A stretch of DNA of 64,000 bases, taken from contig JAWQFJ010028253.1 of assembly GCA_034096865.1 (NCBI GenBank), positions 44,028-108,027 on the forward strand. Reading direction: 5' to 3'. This document shows, piece by piece, positions 1-13,741 of this stretch. The stretch's first letter is position 1, and the number at the start of each line of letters is the position of its first letter. Origin of the DNA: Theodoxus fluviatilis. Its lineage: Eukaryota; Mollusca; Gastropoda; Cycloneritida; Neritidae. The notes under the pieces were generated by a model. It had not been told where the DNA came from and made no database searches. It saw only the letters and a program-made list of their open reading frames with translations. A program made the translations under genes and the position numbers.

Positions 1-320
1 CTCTAGTCTCCTGCCATCCAGTGAATCAGTACAGCAAGATGAAAGGGCCACTTCGCAAGTCATCCCTTAGGTCATCTCTCTTGCACAGTATTCTTTCTAG
101 CACCAGTATATCCCTGGGTAGGAAAGCAGCAACCAAGCAGCCTACCAACAGAAGAATACATTCATTTTTTTTGTTTGGGGCACACCCATCTTAACTCTCA
201 TAAAGAGTTGTTGATTTGTTTATACCTCCTTGGAATCATAGTTTCAATGATCTGCTTGATGCTAGTAATAGCATGCACATACCCTTGGACCGATTTTTAA
301 CAAATCTGCTAAAAACGATT

Positions 321-870
321 ACATGTATGTATGTATGTATGTATGTATTTTGGCTCTTATATAGCGCCAATCTCACACCCAAAGGCATGCTCAAGGTGCT
401 CAACACGTTCACCCTCTGAATAAAAGAGTTTTTAGCTGTGACTTGAAAGTCTGTATTGAAGGAGATTTCCTCACTCTGTCTGGAATATCGTTCCAGAGTT
501 TTGGTCCAGCATACGAGAATGCTCTCTCCCCAGATCTCTTGGTGTTATAGCGTGGCACATGGAGTAATGACTGCGCCGAAGATCTGAGATCCCTCACAGG
601 CTTATAAGTCTTGAGGAGCTCAACCAGATACAGCGGGGCCAAACCATTGACGCACTTGAACACATGACACAGTGTTTTGAACACAATACGTTGGTGGACA
701 GGCAGCCAGTGTAGCTCTCGAAGGATGGGTGTTATGTGAGAACGACTAGGTGGACGTTTCACTATACGTGCTGCGGTGTTCTGCACCTGTTGAAGTCTTC
801 GGAGATATTCTTGGGTTTCACCTAGCAGAAGGCTATTGCAGTAATCAAGATTAGACATCACCAACGTCAA
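321..870 (-). mobile_element. CR1/L2-like LINE 3' fragment
   Basis: The minus strand encodes the C-terminus of a non-LTR reverse transcriptase: [52 protein letters not shown]. These are diagnostic of the CR1/L2 group. The 3' end runs to a (TATG)n tail at about 325-350. 5'-truncated, as usual for LINEs. Confidence 0.88.
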
Positions 871-1276
871 TACCAGAGTTGTGGCCGATTTTTCAGTCAG
901 GCATTGTCTGATACTTGAGATACGTCAGAGCTGCCAGTAGGAGGAAGAGATCGTTCTGCTTACGTGTGGCCCCATAGAAAAAATGAGCATATGAGCATAC
1001 TCATGATACTGCAACACAAGGTACAGCTCTTAGTCATTTGTTTAGCCCAGGACACACTCAATCAACAACAATTTCAAGAAAAAGAAATGTAGTAGAATTT
1101 ATCAGCAAGTGACACATCAAACTTGGAGTGTCTTGAAGGACTAGACTAGAAGCGTAAAACTTCTCTACCCATAGCTGTAGTCCTGTACCTGATGATCCTT
1201 GTCTGTCAATGTTGCATAAATTTGCAGAGCTAAATAACCCTTCACAGCACCACCCACAATGTGCATCAAAGTCAAT

Positions 1277-1540
1277 GGGCACTTGTGTACTGGTCATGCT
1301 GGGCACTTGTGTACTGGTCATGCTGGGCACTTGTGTACTGGTCATGCTGGGCACTTGTGTACTGGTCATGCTGGGCACTTGTGTACTGGTCATGCTGGGC
1401 ACTTGTGTACTGGTCATGCAGGGCACTTGTGTACTGGTCATGCTGGGCACTTGTGTACTGGTCATGCTGGGCACTTGTGTACTGGTCATGCTGGGCACTT
1501 GTGTACTGGTCATGCTGGGCACTTGTGTACTGGTCATGCT
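1277..1540. repeat. 24-bp minisatellite, about 11 copies
   Basis: Unit GGGCACTTGTGTACTGGTCA plus TGCT, nearly perfect. Because 24 is divisible by three, several frames stay open; these are shadows, not genes. It lies left of ALKBH8 exon 7. Nothing recognisable was seen between 871 and 1276. Confidence 0.95.
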
Positions 1541-1929
1541 ATTCCCTTGTGGAATTCTACTGACTCATGTTGAGAAATAAACAGTGTTTGCACTCCAGGG
1601 AGTAAAAAACCTACGAACAAAACGTGCATGGAGCATGTGTGTAGGTCTTCACAGGAAACAATTTATGACTGCACTTTACAAAAGTTTTCTTTACCTAAGT
1701 AGAGTACAGATTTTGCTGTGAGCAGAGTGATGCAAAGAGGTTTAATCTTACACTTGTCCATCAACATAATTATTTCTGTTGTTTTGTCAGATTATTCCAA
1801 CCTTTTTTTTCTTCTCCATACTTTTTCTGCTAAGTAAATTTCCTTTTTCAGGAGAGGGGGAAAAACCCAATTTAGGACAAAAGTTGAAACAGAAAGAGAC
1901 AGGAAGAATGAGATATTTCAGACTAAAGA

Positions 1930-1945
1930 ATATATATATATATAT

Positions 1946-2026
<81 letters not shown>

Positions 2027-2033
2027 TATATAC
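1930..2033. repeat. (AT)n microsatellite
   Basis: About 100 bp of almost uninterrupted TA dinucleotides. Confidence 0.95.
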
Positions 2034-2320
2034 ATTACTTGAACATCAGTGCAACAGGAGAAGTAAAGGTGATCTGAGACAAAAACATTAGAGTGAAGGG
2101 TGTAAATTGTATTTATGGTGTTACTGGCATAATCACCACACTGAAAGTTTTCCACTCAACATGACCAATAACAGCCCACTGCACTACGCATTGTATCAAG
2201 TACAACAGTCCAAGATCAGTCTTAATGTTTGAGACTTGGATTTTACCTTGAACACACCTAAATCAGAAAGGTCACAGCACTTCAATCTCAAGCAACTCCA
2301 CAATCTATGCCAAAGTTGTC

Positions 2321-2570
<250 letters not shown>

Positions 2571-2588
2571 TGGAGACAGACACCATAC

Positions 2589-2649
2589 CTGGTGGACGTG
2601 TTTCTCCTCTAGCTGCTTGGCCTCCTGCTCACTTCTGGGCAGACAGGGT
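2589..2649 (-). CDS. ALKBH8: ALKBH8 coding exon 7 (AlkB to methyltransferase linker)
   Basis: Residues 325-345. Encodes [20 protein letters not shown], aligned to the segment that in human ends EYVHQ just before the methyltransferase domain. Acceptor CCCATCAG, donor CACCAG|GTATGG. A long (CT)n tract on the transcript strand starts about 20 bases after the donor. Confidence 0.88.
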
Positions 2650-5600
2650 CTGATGGGGAGTAAGAACACGCACGAATGATGGACATACTGAGTAGCCATT
2701 TCAAACTCAATCCGCCACATCAATGCTGATTACTGCCTTGGGCCCGTATTCACAACGGCGATTTATCGGCGATTTATTTTATCTCCGATTTATCTCTTAA
2801 CTCAGACGATTCCAACTGCCTGTTCCGCTCTCCCTTGGCTGGAAACCAGTATATATAGCAAAGCGCAACCTAGGATCCTCTGACGAGCGTACCTTATCTA
2901 ACCGATCAAGATAACGCGGGGCTAGGGGATAAATCGAGTGTTAAAAAGATAAATTGCCGTTGTGAATACGGGCCTTGGTGAATAGCCTGATCGATTTTGA
3001 TGAATGCATAACTGATTAGGTGAATGAATGAATGAAGAAATGAATGAAGAAATGGATGAAAGAATAACTGATTAATTAAATGAATGAATGAAGAAATGGA
3101 TGAAGAAATGGATGAATGAATAACTGATTAATTGAATGAATGAATGAATGAATGAAGAAACGGATGAATGAATGAATGAAGAATTGAATGAATAAATGAA
3201 TGAAGAAATGAATGAATGAAATAAATGGATGGATGGATAAGAGGGGTGGTAACACAAAGTGAAGAGGGACCTGCAAAACATCGACACAATCTTGGTCTGC
3301 CTGTTCAGGACAACTTGATGACAATCATCCGTCCCTGAGATTCAATTTGATCAGCACAAAAGTAAATCGACATAGGATGGTGCACCAGCTTAAGTTACGC
3401 CTTCAAGAAATATGGTTTGTAACTGCCAAGTTGAAGACAAAATATGCTCCTCCATAAAAAGAACACGACTAAATTCTGTGCTTCTCAATTTCTCTCATTT
3501 ATTTTTCTGCTCAGCACTGATAATAAATAAGTTAACACATTCAGGGGGCATGAGTCCAAGAATTTCAAAGTCTAAGCATGAACACAAAATGAGACACAAC
3601 TTTAAACCAGCATAACAAAAAGCAGCATCAACATGAAAGGTCGTCAGAGCCACCCTCCCTGAAATGTTTATGCCCTTGGGCTGGAAAGTTTCCCAGAAAA
3701 TGCCAGGGTCGAGGTTGGTCCCATCTGTCCCATCAGATTCAAGCAAGCTTCATGTCTCTTGTTCCCAAATATTGATTAAAATAGACATCCTATCTTGGGA
3801 GATAAGTGTGCAGTCAGAATTTCAACACAGGGAATGCATAGGAAGAGAGAAAGTAAGAGCAAACATGCAAAGAACGGAATGGAAATGTTCATGTGAATAT
3901 AAAGAGGAGTAGGACCTCTCTCCTTGCCACAGATCCAGATCAATACTCACCCCAAAGATGGCGCCTCTCTCTTCTCCTCTGGCAAGCCTTGAAAAGACCA
4001 TAGATGGACTTATTTCTGTGTGTGCGACTGGTACTAATTTGAGTTTTTCAATAACCATTTCAACTGCTTCATTTCATTACGCCTTTGCAGATGCACAAAG
4101 AATTACCTGTTTAACATCACTGTTGTTCTGAAATAAGACTTGAAAAACATCATTCCCTTTCCCATGATTCCATTAGTGGAACAAGAAGGGCAAAGCCAAT
4201 ACGACTCACATGCTTGACCTTGACCTTTATATGACCTTGACCTTCAGGTGACCTTCAAGGTCAAGGTCAAACAACTAAACCTACCAATGACATCATACAC
4301 AAAGAAATGCTTTACACATTTTTCCTACCAAAATACATGTGACCTTGACCCAAGGTCAAGGTCATCCAAGGTCATGCAACACAAAGCTGTTAATTCAAGA
4401 CATAGGAAGCACAATGGTGCTTATTGGCACTTTCTACCATGAGATATAGTCACTTTTAGTGGTTCACTACCCCATTTTGGTCACATTTCATAAGGGTCAA
4501 AGTGACCTTGACCTTGATGATATGTGAACAAATGTGTCTCATGATGAAAGTATAACATGTGCCCCACATAATTATTAAGTTTGAAACAGTTATCTTCCAT
4601 AGTTCAGGGTCAAGGTCACTTCAAAATATGTATACAATCCAACTTTGAAGAGCTCCTGTGACCTTGACCTTGAAGCAAGGTCAACCAAACTGGTATCAAA
4701 AGATAGGGCTTGCTTTGACCTATATACCACTTGTAGCTAAGGTCGCCATTCTCAATAACGTGGGAGAAAATTGGGAAAATGTGAAAAATGACTGTTTTTG
4801 AGACCACATTTATGGCTCCTGTGACCTTGACCTTGAAGCAAGGTCAAGTCACTATGTATGTTTTTTGAGGCCTTGTCATCATACACCATCATGCCACATT
4901 TGGTGTTGATAGACTTAATAGTCTCCGAGAAAAATCCAACGTTTAAGTTTTTTACGCCCGGACGGACGGATGGACGGACGAAACGGCTCAGTACATAGAC
5001 TCACTTTTGCTTCGCATGTGAGTCAAAAAACTGTAAACGTTGTTATAGTAGGAAAAGGGTCCAAATATAATCAGTGATCAAAACACAGTATGTATAAATA
5101 ATTTCAACAAGGGAATAAGTGAACATGAACCAACTTGTTAAACACCAACAGTGCAATCAACAGCCACAAACTATTACCTACAATACAACAGCAACAAGAG
5201 CCAATTCAGGATGCCTCTACTTCAGGATGTCTCTACTTCAGGATGTCTCTACTTCAGGATACCTGCTGTGGCAGAGAGTTTCCTGAAGGTGAAGGAAGTC
5301 CTCGTGCCTCTCTTCAGAAGAGTGAGACCCCGTGTGGGGGTAGGGATGATGTCAGACTTCCTGGGAGATATTCCGTGTGTCCAAAGATATCTGGAGTCCC
5401 CTGTCATGACCATTAGGCTCCTGGGTGGCAGCAGCACTGACAGGTGTTGTTCTGTGTCTGGGTCCCTAAACTCCATCACCACCTGTGTACAGCAGTAAGG
5501 GGGGTGGTAATACTAATACTCTCACACTGCATGGAAATGTGGGGATGGAGGACTTAGTTTCTAAACTCCATCACCACCTGTGTAAAGTAAATTACTCTCA

Positions 5601-6363
5601 CACTGCATGGAAATATGGGGATGGAGGACTTAGTTCCTAAACTCCATCACCACCTGTGTAAAGTAAATTACTCTCACACTGCATGAAAATGTGGGGATGG
5701 AGGACTTAGTTTCTAAACTCCATCACTACTTGTGTACAGCAGGAAGGGGAGTGGTTTCAATGCTGGAAAAAATTCTAACTTCTATTATATTGTATAAATC
5801 TGTAAAAAAATGTTTGTGTGTGATATCTCTATAGACAGAACTGATCAACTCACTGGTACAATTTCTCTACAGACAGAAGTGATCAACATACTGGTATGAA
5901 TTCTCTATAGACATAACTGATCAACTTACTGGTATGAATTCTCTATAGACAGTAGTGATCAATTCACTAGTATGATATCTCTATAGACAGAAGTGATGAA
6001 CTTACTGGTATGAATTCTCTATGGATGGAACTGATCAACTTACTGGTATGATTTCTCTACAGACAGAAGTGATCAACTGACTGGTACAAATTCTCTACAG
6101 ACAGATTTGGGCAACTTACTGCAGATCCAAGACTAAGGGACATGATGCCATCTTCAAACGCTGAAGGAGTGTCCACATGTGCAGGTATGCCTGCCAGCAG
6201 AAAAATACATCTAGCATCTTACAAAACAATAAGATGTCCTGATTTTGATGATATGTTCTTAAACCATCTTGTACCCTCAAGTTGTTGTTGTGTTTAGTTT
6301 TTTGTGTTTTTTCTCTCCTCACTTTTACTCAGGAAACCCCCCCACAGAGATACAGACAACAAC

Positions 6364-6421
<58 letters not shown>

Positions 6422-9400
6422 GAAACAAATGAACAGTTTTGTACCAAAAAAGGTGCAGGTTTCTATCTAAAATGTTATTCCTGTTCAAAGAGCTTCTACA
6501 GTGAAAGAAGTTGCTTTGGCTGGCAATGTTTTGATCTAGGAAAGTAAACATTCAATATAACTAGTGAAAACTAAAGGAGAAAAATCAGTCCTAGTCAGCT
6601 AACATAGGGAGCTATGTAAGTACATTCCCTGTCAATATATTTTTTCATGAGACAGGTTATGATGTCTTCAAATGTATCCTTGTCATCAAATGTCCTAACA
6701 CCTATTAGGCATACAGTTAGCTAAGCAAGCTGCTAGAAATAAAATCAACACCACAATATCTCAAGATCTCCAAATAAAATTTCAAGGTTGTATCCAACCA
6801 GAAACGAATAACAATGTCACTGGCATCACTGTTGATGAGTTCATTCCCACATCAACAATGCACTGTAAATAACACAAGCAGGGGAAAATCATTGATGCCA
6901 AGTGTGAGTTGCTGCTGCAGCTACTAGATCTCCTTTCTTTCTGCTCGACCCCTGGCTAATATACTGGGCTTTCACTTTCAGAAGCCGGCTCCAATTCCTC
7001 AGCCAGAGGCTGCCCCAGTCAGCCAGAGGCTGCCCCAGTCAGTCAGAGGCTGCCCCAGTCAGCCAGAGGCTGCCCCAGTCAGTCAGAGGCTGCCCCAGTC
7101 AGTCAGAGGCTGCCCCAGTCAGCCAGAGGCTGCCCCAGTCAGAGGCTGCCCCAGTCAGCCAGAGGCTGCCCCAGTCAGCCAGAGGCTGCCCCAGTCAGCC
7201 AGAGGCTGCCCCAGTCAGTCAGAGGCTGCCCCAGTCAGCCAGAGGCTGCCCCAGTCAGTCAGAGGCTGCCCCAGTCAGCCAGAGGCTGCCCCAGTCAGCC
7301 AGAGGCTGCCCCAGTCAGTCAGAGGCTGCCCCAGTCAGCCAGAGGCTGCCCCAGTCAGTCAGAGGCTGCCCCAGTCAGTCAGAGGCTGCCCCAGTCAGCC
7401 AGAGGCTGCCCCAGTCAGTCAGAGGCTGCCCCAGTCAGCCAGAGGCTGCCCCAGTCAGCCAGAGGCTGCCCCAGTCAGTCAGAGGCTGCCCCAGTCAGCC
7501 AGAGGCTGCCCCAGTCAGTCAGAGGCTGCCCCAGTCAGTCAGAGGCTGCCCCAGTCAGTCAGAGGCTGCCCCAGTCAGTCAGAGGCTGCCCCAGTCAGCC
7601 AGAGGCTGCCCCAGTCAGTCAGAGGCTGCCCCAGTCAGTCAGAGGCTGCCCCAGTCAGTCAGAGGCTGCCCCAGTCAGCCAGAGGCTGCCCCAGTCAGTC
7701 AGAGGCTGCCCCAGTCAGCCAGAGGCTGCCCCAGTCAGTCAGAGGCTGCCCCAGTCAGTCAGAGGCTGCCCCAGTCAGTCAGAGGCTGCCCCAGTCAGTC
7801 AGAGGCTGCCCCAGTCAGTCAGAGGCTGCCCCAGTCAGTCAGAGGCTGCCCCAGTCAGCCAGAGGCTGCCCCAGTCAGTCAGAGGCTGCCCCAGTCAGTC
7901 AGAGGCTGCCCCAGTCAGTCAGAGGCTGCCCCAGTCAGTCAGAGGCTGCCCCAGTCAGTCAGAGGCTGCCCCAGTCAGTCAGAGGCTGCCCCAGTCAGTC
8001 AGAGGCTGCCCCAGTCAGCCAGAGGCTGCCCCAGTCAGTCAGAGGCTGCCCCAGTCAGAGGCTGCCCCAGTCAGTCAGAGGCTGCCCCAGTCAGAGGCTG
8101 CCCCAGTCAGAGGCTGCCCCAGTCAGTCAGAGGCTGCCCCAGTCAGTCAGAGGCTGCCCCAGTCAGTCAGAGGCTGCCCCAGTCAGAGGCTGCCCCAGTC
8201 AGTCAGAGGCTGCCCCAGTCAGCAGAGGCTGCCCCAGTCAGCCAGAGGCTGCCCCAGTCAGCCAGAGGCTGCCCCAGTCAGTCAGAGGCTGCCCCAGTCA
8301 GTCAGAGGCTGCCCCAGTCAGCCAGAGGCTGCCCCAGTCAGCCAGAGGCTGCCCCAGTCAGTCAGAGGCTGCCCCAGTCAGTCAGAGGCTGCCCCAGTCA
8401 GTCAGAGGCTGCCCCAGTCAGTCAGAGGCTGCCCCAGTCAGTCAGAGGCTGCCCCAGTCAGTCAGAGGCTGCCCCAGTCAGTCAGAGGCTGCCCCAGTCA
8501 GTCAGAGGCTGCCCCAGTCAGTCAGAGGCTGCCCCAGTCAGTCAGAGGCTGCCCCAGTCAGTCAGAGGCTGCCCCAGTCAGCCAGAGGCTGCCCCAGTCA
8601 GTCAGAGGCTGCCCCAGTCAGTCAGAGGCTGCCCCAGTCAGTCAGAGGCTGCCCCAGTCAGTCAGAGGCTGCCCCAGTCAGTCAGAGGCTGCCCCAGTCA
8701 GTCAGAGGCTGCCCCAGTCAGTCAGAGGCTGCCCCAGTCAGTCAGAGGCTGCCCCAGTCAGTCAGAGGCTGCCCCAGTCAGTCAGAGGCTGCCCCAGTCA
8801 GCCAGAGGCTGCCCCAGTCAGTCAGAGGCTGCCCCAGTCAGTCAGAGGCTGCCCCAGTCAGTCAGAGGCTGCCCCAGTCAGTCAGAGGCTGCCCCAGTCA
8901 GTCAGAGGCTGCCCCAGTCAGTCAGAGGCTGCCCCAGTCAGTCAGAGGCTGCCCCAGTCAGTCAGAGGCTGCCCCAGTCAGTCAGAGGCTGCCCCAGTCA
9001 GTCAGAGGCTGCCCCAGTCAGTCAGAGGCTGCCCCAGTCAGTCAGAGGCTGCCCCAGTCAGTCAGAGGCTGCCCCAGTCAGCCAGAGGCTGCCCCAGTCA
9101 GTCAGAGGCTGCCCCAGTCAGTCAGAGGCTGCCCCAGTCAGTCAGAGGCTGCCCCAGTCAGCCAGAGGCTGCCCCAGTCAGTCAGAGGCTGCCCCAGTCA
9201 GTCAGAGGCTGCCCCAGTCAGTCAGAGGCTGCCCCAGTCAGTCAGAGGCTGCCCCAGTCAGTCAGAGGCTGCCCCAGTCAGTCAGAGGCTGCCCCAGTCA
9301 GTCAGAGGCTGCCCCAGTCAGCCAGAGGCTGCCCCAGTCAGTCAGAGGCTGCCCCAGTCAGTCAGAGGCTGCCCCAGTCAGTCAGAGGCTGCCCCAGTCA

Positions 9401-12400
9401 GTCAGAGGCTGCCCCAGTCAGTCAGAGGCTGCCCCAGTCAGTCAGAGGCTGCCCCAGTCAGTCAGAGGCTGCCCCAGTCAGTCAGAGGCTGCCCCAGTCA
9501 GTCAGAGGCTGCCCCAGTCAGTCAGAGGCTGCCCCAGTCAGTCAGAGGCTGCCCCAGTCAGAGGCTGCCCCAGTCAGTCAGAGGCTGCCCCAGTCAGCCA
9601 GAGGCTGCCCCAGTCAGTCAGAGGCTGCCCCAGTCAGTCAGAGGCTGCCCCAGTCAGTCAGAGGCTGCCCCAGTCAGTCAGAGGCTGCCCCAGTCAGTCA
9701 GAGGCTGCCCCAGTCAGCCAGAGGCTGCCCCAGTCAGTCAGAGGCTGCCCCAGTCAGTCAGAGGCTGCCCCAGTCAGTCAGAGGCTGCCCCAGTCAGTCA
9801 GAGGCTGCCCCAGTCAGTCAGAGGCTGCCCCAGTCAGTCAGAGGCTGCCCCAGTCAGTCAGAGGCTGCCCCAGTCAGCCAGAGGCTGCCCCAGTCAGTCA
9901 GAGGCTGCCCCAGTCAGTCAGAGGCTGCCCCAGTCAGTCAGAGGCTGCCCCAGTCAGTCAGAGGCTGCCCCAGTCAGTCAGAGGCTGCCCCAGTCAGCCA
10001 GAGGCTGCCCCAGTCAGTCAGAGGCTGCCCCAGTCAGTCAGAGGCTGCCCCAGTCAGTCAGAGGCTGCCCCAGTCAGCCAGAGGCTGCCCCAGTCAGTCA
10101 GAGGCTGCCCCAGTCAGCCAGAGGCTGCCCCAGTCAGTCAGAGGCTGCCCCAGTCAGCCAGAGGCTGCCCCAGTCAGCCAGAGGCTGCCCCAGTCAGTCA
10201 GAGGCTGCCCCAGTCAGTCAGAGGCTGCCCCAGTCAGTCAGAGGCTGCCCCAGTCAGTCAGAGGCTGCCCCAGTCAGCCAGAGGCTGCCCCAGTCAGTCA
10301 GAGGCTGCCCCAGTCAGTCAGAGGCTGCCCCAGTCAGTCAGAGGCTGCCCCAGTCAGTCAGAGGCTGCCCCAGTCAGCCAGAGGCTGCCCCAGTCAGTCA
10401 GAGGCTGCCCCAGTCAGTCAGAGGCTGCCCCAGTCAGTCAGAGGCTGCCCCAGTCAGTCAGAGGCTGCCCCAGTCAGCCAGAGGCTGCCCCAGTCAGTCA
10501 GAGGCTGCCCCAGTCAGCCAGAGGCTGCCCCAGTCAGTCAGAGGCTGCCCCAGTCAGTCAGAGGCTGCCCCAGTCAGTCAGAGGCTGCCCCAGTCAGTCA
10601 GAGGCTGCCCCAGTCAGTCAGAGGCTGCCCCAGTCAGAGGCTGCCCCAGTCAGTCAGAGGCTGCCCCAGTCAGTCAGAGGCTGCCCCAGTCAGTCAGAGG
10701 CTGCCCCAGTCAGTCAGAGGCTGCCCCAGTCAGTCAGAGGCTGCCCCAGTCAGTCAGAGGCTGCCCCAGTCAGTCAGAGGCTGCCCCAGTCAGCCAGAGG
10801 CTGCCCCAGTCAGTCAGAGGCTGCCCCAGTCAGTCAGAGGCTGCCCCAGTCAGTCAGAGGCTGCCCCAGTCAGTCAGAGGCTGCCCCAGTCAGTCAGAGG
10901 CTGCCCCAGTCAGCCAGAGGCTGCCCCAGTCAGTCAGAGGCTGCCCCAGTCAGTCAGAGGCTGCCCCAGTCAGCCAGAGGCTGCCCCAGTCAGTCAGAGG
11001 CTGCCCCAGTCAGTCAGAGGCTGCCCCAGTCAGTCAGAGGCTGCCCCAGTCAGCCAGAGGCTGCCCCAGTCAGTCAGAGGCTGCCCCAGTCAGTCAGAGG
11101 CTGCCCCAGTCAGTCAGAGGCTGCCCCAGTCAGTCAGAGGCTGCCCCAGTCAGTCAGAGGCTGCCCCAGTCAGTCAGAGGCTGCCCCAGTCAGTCAGAGG
11201 CTGCCCCAGTCAGTCAGAGGCTGCCCCAGTCAGTCAGAGGCTGCCCCAGTCAGTCAGAGGCTGCCCCAGTCAGTCAGAGGCTGCCCCAGTCAGTCAGAGG
11301 CTGCCCCAGTCAGTCAGAGGCTGCCCCAGTCAGCCAGAGGCTGCCCCAGTCAGCCAGAGGCTACCAGGGGTGTCAGGACAGGGTCAGATCAATACACCTT
11401 GACTGTGCACCCTGGTAAACTGAGCCTAACTCACTCACAGCAATACAATGATCTGATCATGAACTCCCACCTTCAACCCCAACAAACTCTGTCCAGGCAG
11501 CAGTACACTGGTCAAGATGTCCCACATTCAACCCCAACAAATATCTCTCACCCTGTCCAGGCAGCAGTACATTGGTCAAGATGTCCCACATCCAACCCCA
11601 ACAAATATCTCTCACCCTGTCCAGGCAGCAATACACTGGTAATGACATACCACATCCAACCTCAACAAACATCCCTTACCCTGTCCAGGCAGCAATACAC
11701 TGGTAATGACATACCAGATCTAACCCCAACAAACATCCCTTACCCTGTCCAGGCAGCAATACACTGGTAATGATGTCCTACATCCAACCCCAACAAACAT
11801 CCCTTACCCTGTCCAGGCAGGAATACACTGGTAATGACATACCAGATCTAACCCCAACAAACATCCCTTACCCTGTCCAGGCAGGAATACACTGGTAATG
11901 ACATACCACATCCAACCCCAACAAACATCCCTTACCCTGTCCAGGCAGCAATACACTGGTAATGACATACCACATCCAACCCCAACAAACATCCCTTACC
12001 CTGTCCAGGCAGCAATACACTGGTAATGACATACCACATCCAACCCCAACAAACATCCCTTACCCTGTCCAGGCAGGAATACACTGGTAATGACATACCA
12101 CATCCAACCCCAACAAACATCCCTTACCCTGTCCAGGCAGCAATACACTGGTAATGACATACCACATCCAACCCCAACAAACATCCCTTACCCTGTCCAG
12201 GCAGCAATACACTGGTAATGACATACCACATCTAACCACAACAAACATCCCTTACCCTGTCCAGGTAGCAATACACTGGTAATGACATACCACATCCAAC
12301 CTCAACAAACATCCCTTACCCTGTCCAGGCAGCAATACACTGGTAATGACATACCACATCCAACCTCAACAAACATCCCTTACCCTGTCCAGGCAGCAAT

Positions 12401-13463
12401 ACACTGGTAATGACATACCACATCTAACCCCAACAAACATCCCTTACCCTGTCCAGGCAGCAATACACTGGTAATGACATACCACATCCAACCTCAACAA
12501 ACATCCCTTACCCTGTCCAGGCAGCAATACACTGGTAATGATACCGTAATGACATACCACATCCAACCTCAACAAACATCCCTTACCCTGTCCAGGCAGG
12601 TACTGGTTGACTGTCAGCTGGTCAGGGTGGTGTTGGGTCAGACCTTGTGCCACAGCTCTGTCCAAAAGCTCCTGGCACTGTGGGGGAATGCCTTCAGACA
12701 AGGGAGCATGTGGGTCCACGTTGTTGGTGCCATACTTGAACTCATAGCCGTAGTGACGCACCCTCCTATGCTTGAGTGTCCTCTGTGTCTCTGGGGAACA
12801 CACCAGTGAAAGGACTTGCTTTGGCTGGCAATGTTTTGATACAAAAATGCTCTAGCCCATATGAGTTCATAGACTGTGATGACTGCCCACGTGTGGAACC
12901 TCCATCCAGAAACACTGTGAGAGTTTCCTCTTTGAATTTTATTTTGCTGAGGAACTGATGAAAGAGAAAGAGGCTGTGTAGCATCAGAGCTAAAAAAAAT
13001 CCTGCAGGAGGAAGAGAGTAGAATTTCAATTAATTAACTCTTAAGATCCTGTACCGCCCATTATTGCCCACCCTGCTCAATCCTGTACCGCCCATTATTG
13101 CCCAGCCTGCTCAATCCTGTACCGCCCATTATTGCCCACTCTGCTCAATCCTGTACCGCCCATGGTCGCCCAACCCACGTCGCTGTTAGCTGACTGATTT
13201 TTTTCTACAAATTGCATAATCCTTACAGTTACAGGAATGGGGAATGAAACACATGAATGACTAACAGGACCTTAAGAGTTAAAACCCAGAACACACCAGC
13301 CGGCCGGCCTGTGGTAGAGCAGCTCCAGAGGTCACCATGAAGTGTCTAACCTGGTGATGTTTCCTAAAGGAGACCAGAGCTGGGTTTCTCTGGACTATGA
13401 TATGTTAGCAAAGGCAATCCAAATAGCATAGAGAGAGCGCATGAGAAGAGAGAGAGAGAGCAC

Positions 13464-13545
<82 letters not shown>

Positions 13546-13695
13546 ATGAGAGAGAGAGAGAAAGCATGAGAGAGAGAGAGAGAGAGAAAGCATGAGAGAG
13601 AGAGAGAGAAAGCATGAGAGAGAGAGAGAAAGCATGAGAGAGAGAGAGAAAGCATGAGAGAGAGAGAGAAAGCATGAGAGAGAGAGAGAGAAAGC

Positions 13696-13741
<46 letters not shown>

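Noticed and set aside
3822..4058. Minus-strand 78-residue frame as an ALKBH8 exon
   Set aside because: It lies between exons 7 and 6 and would have to join them, but those two already join in phase; no homology recognised.
5253..5262. U12-type donor CAG|GTATCC for ALKBH8 exon 6
   Set aside because: It resembles the U12 donor but leaves phase 1, while exon 7 needs phase 2; the GTAGAG donor 10 bp later fits.
7001..11363. CRISPR-like array
   Set aside because: Units are contiguous with no spacers, and the context is an animal intron.
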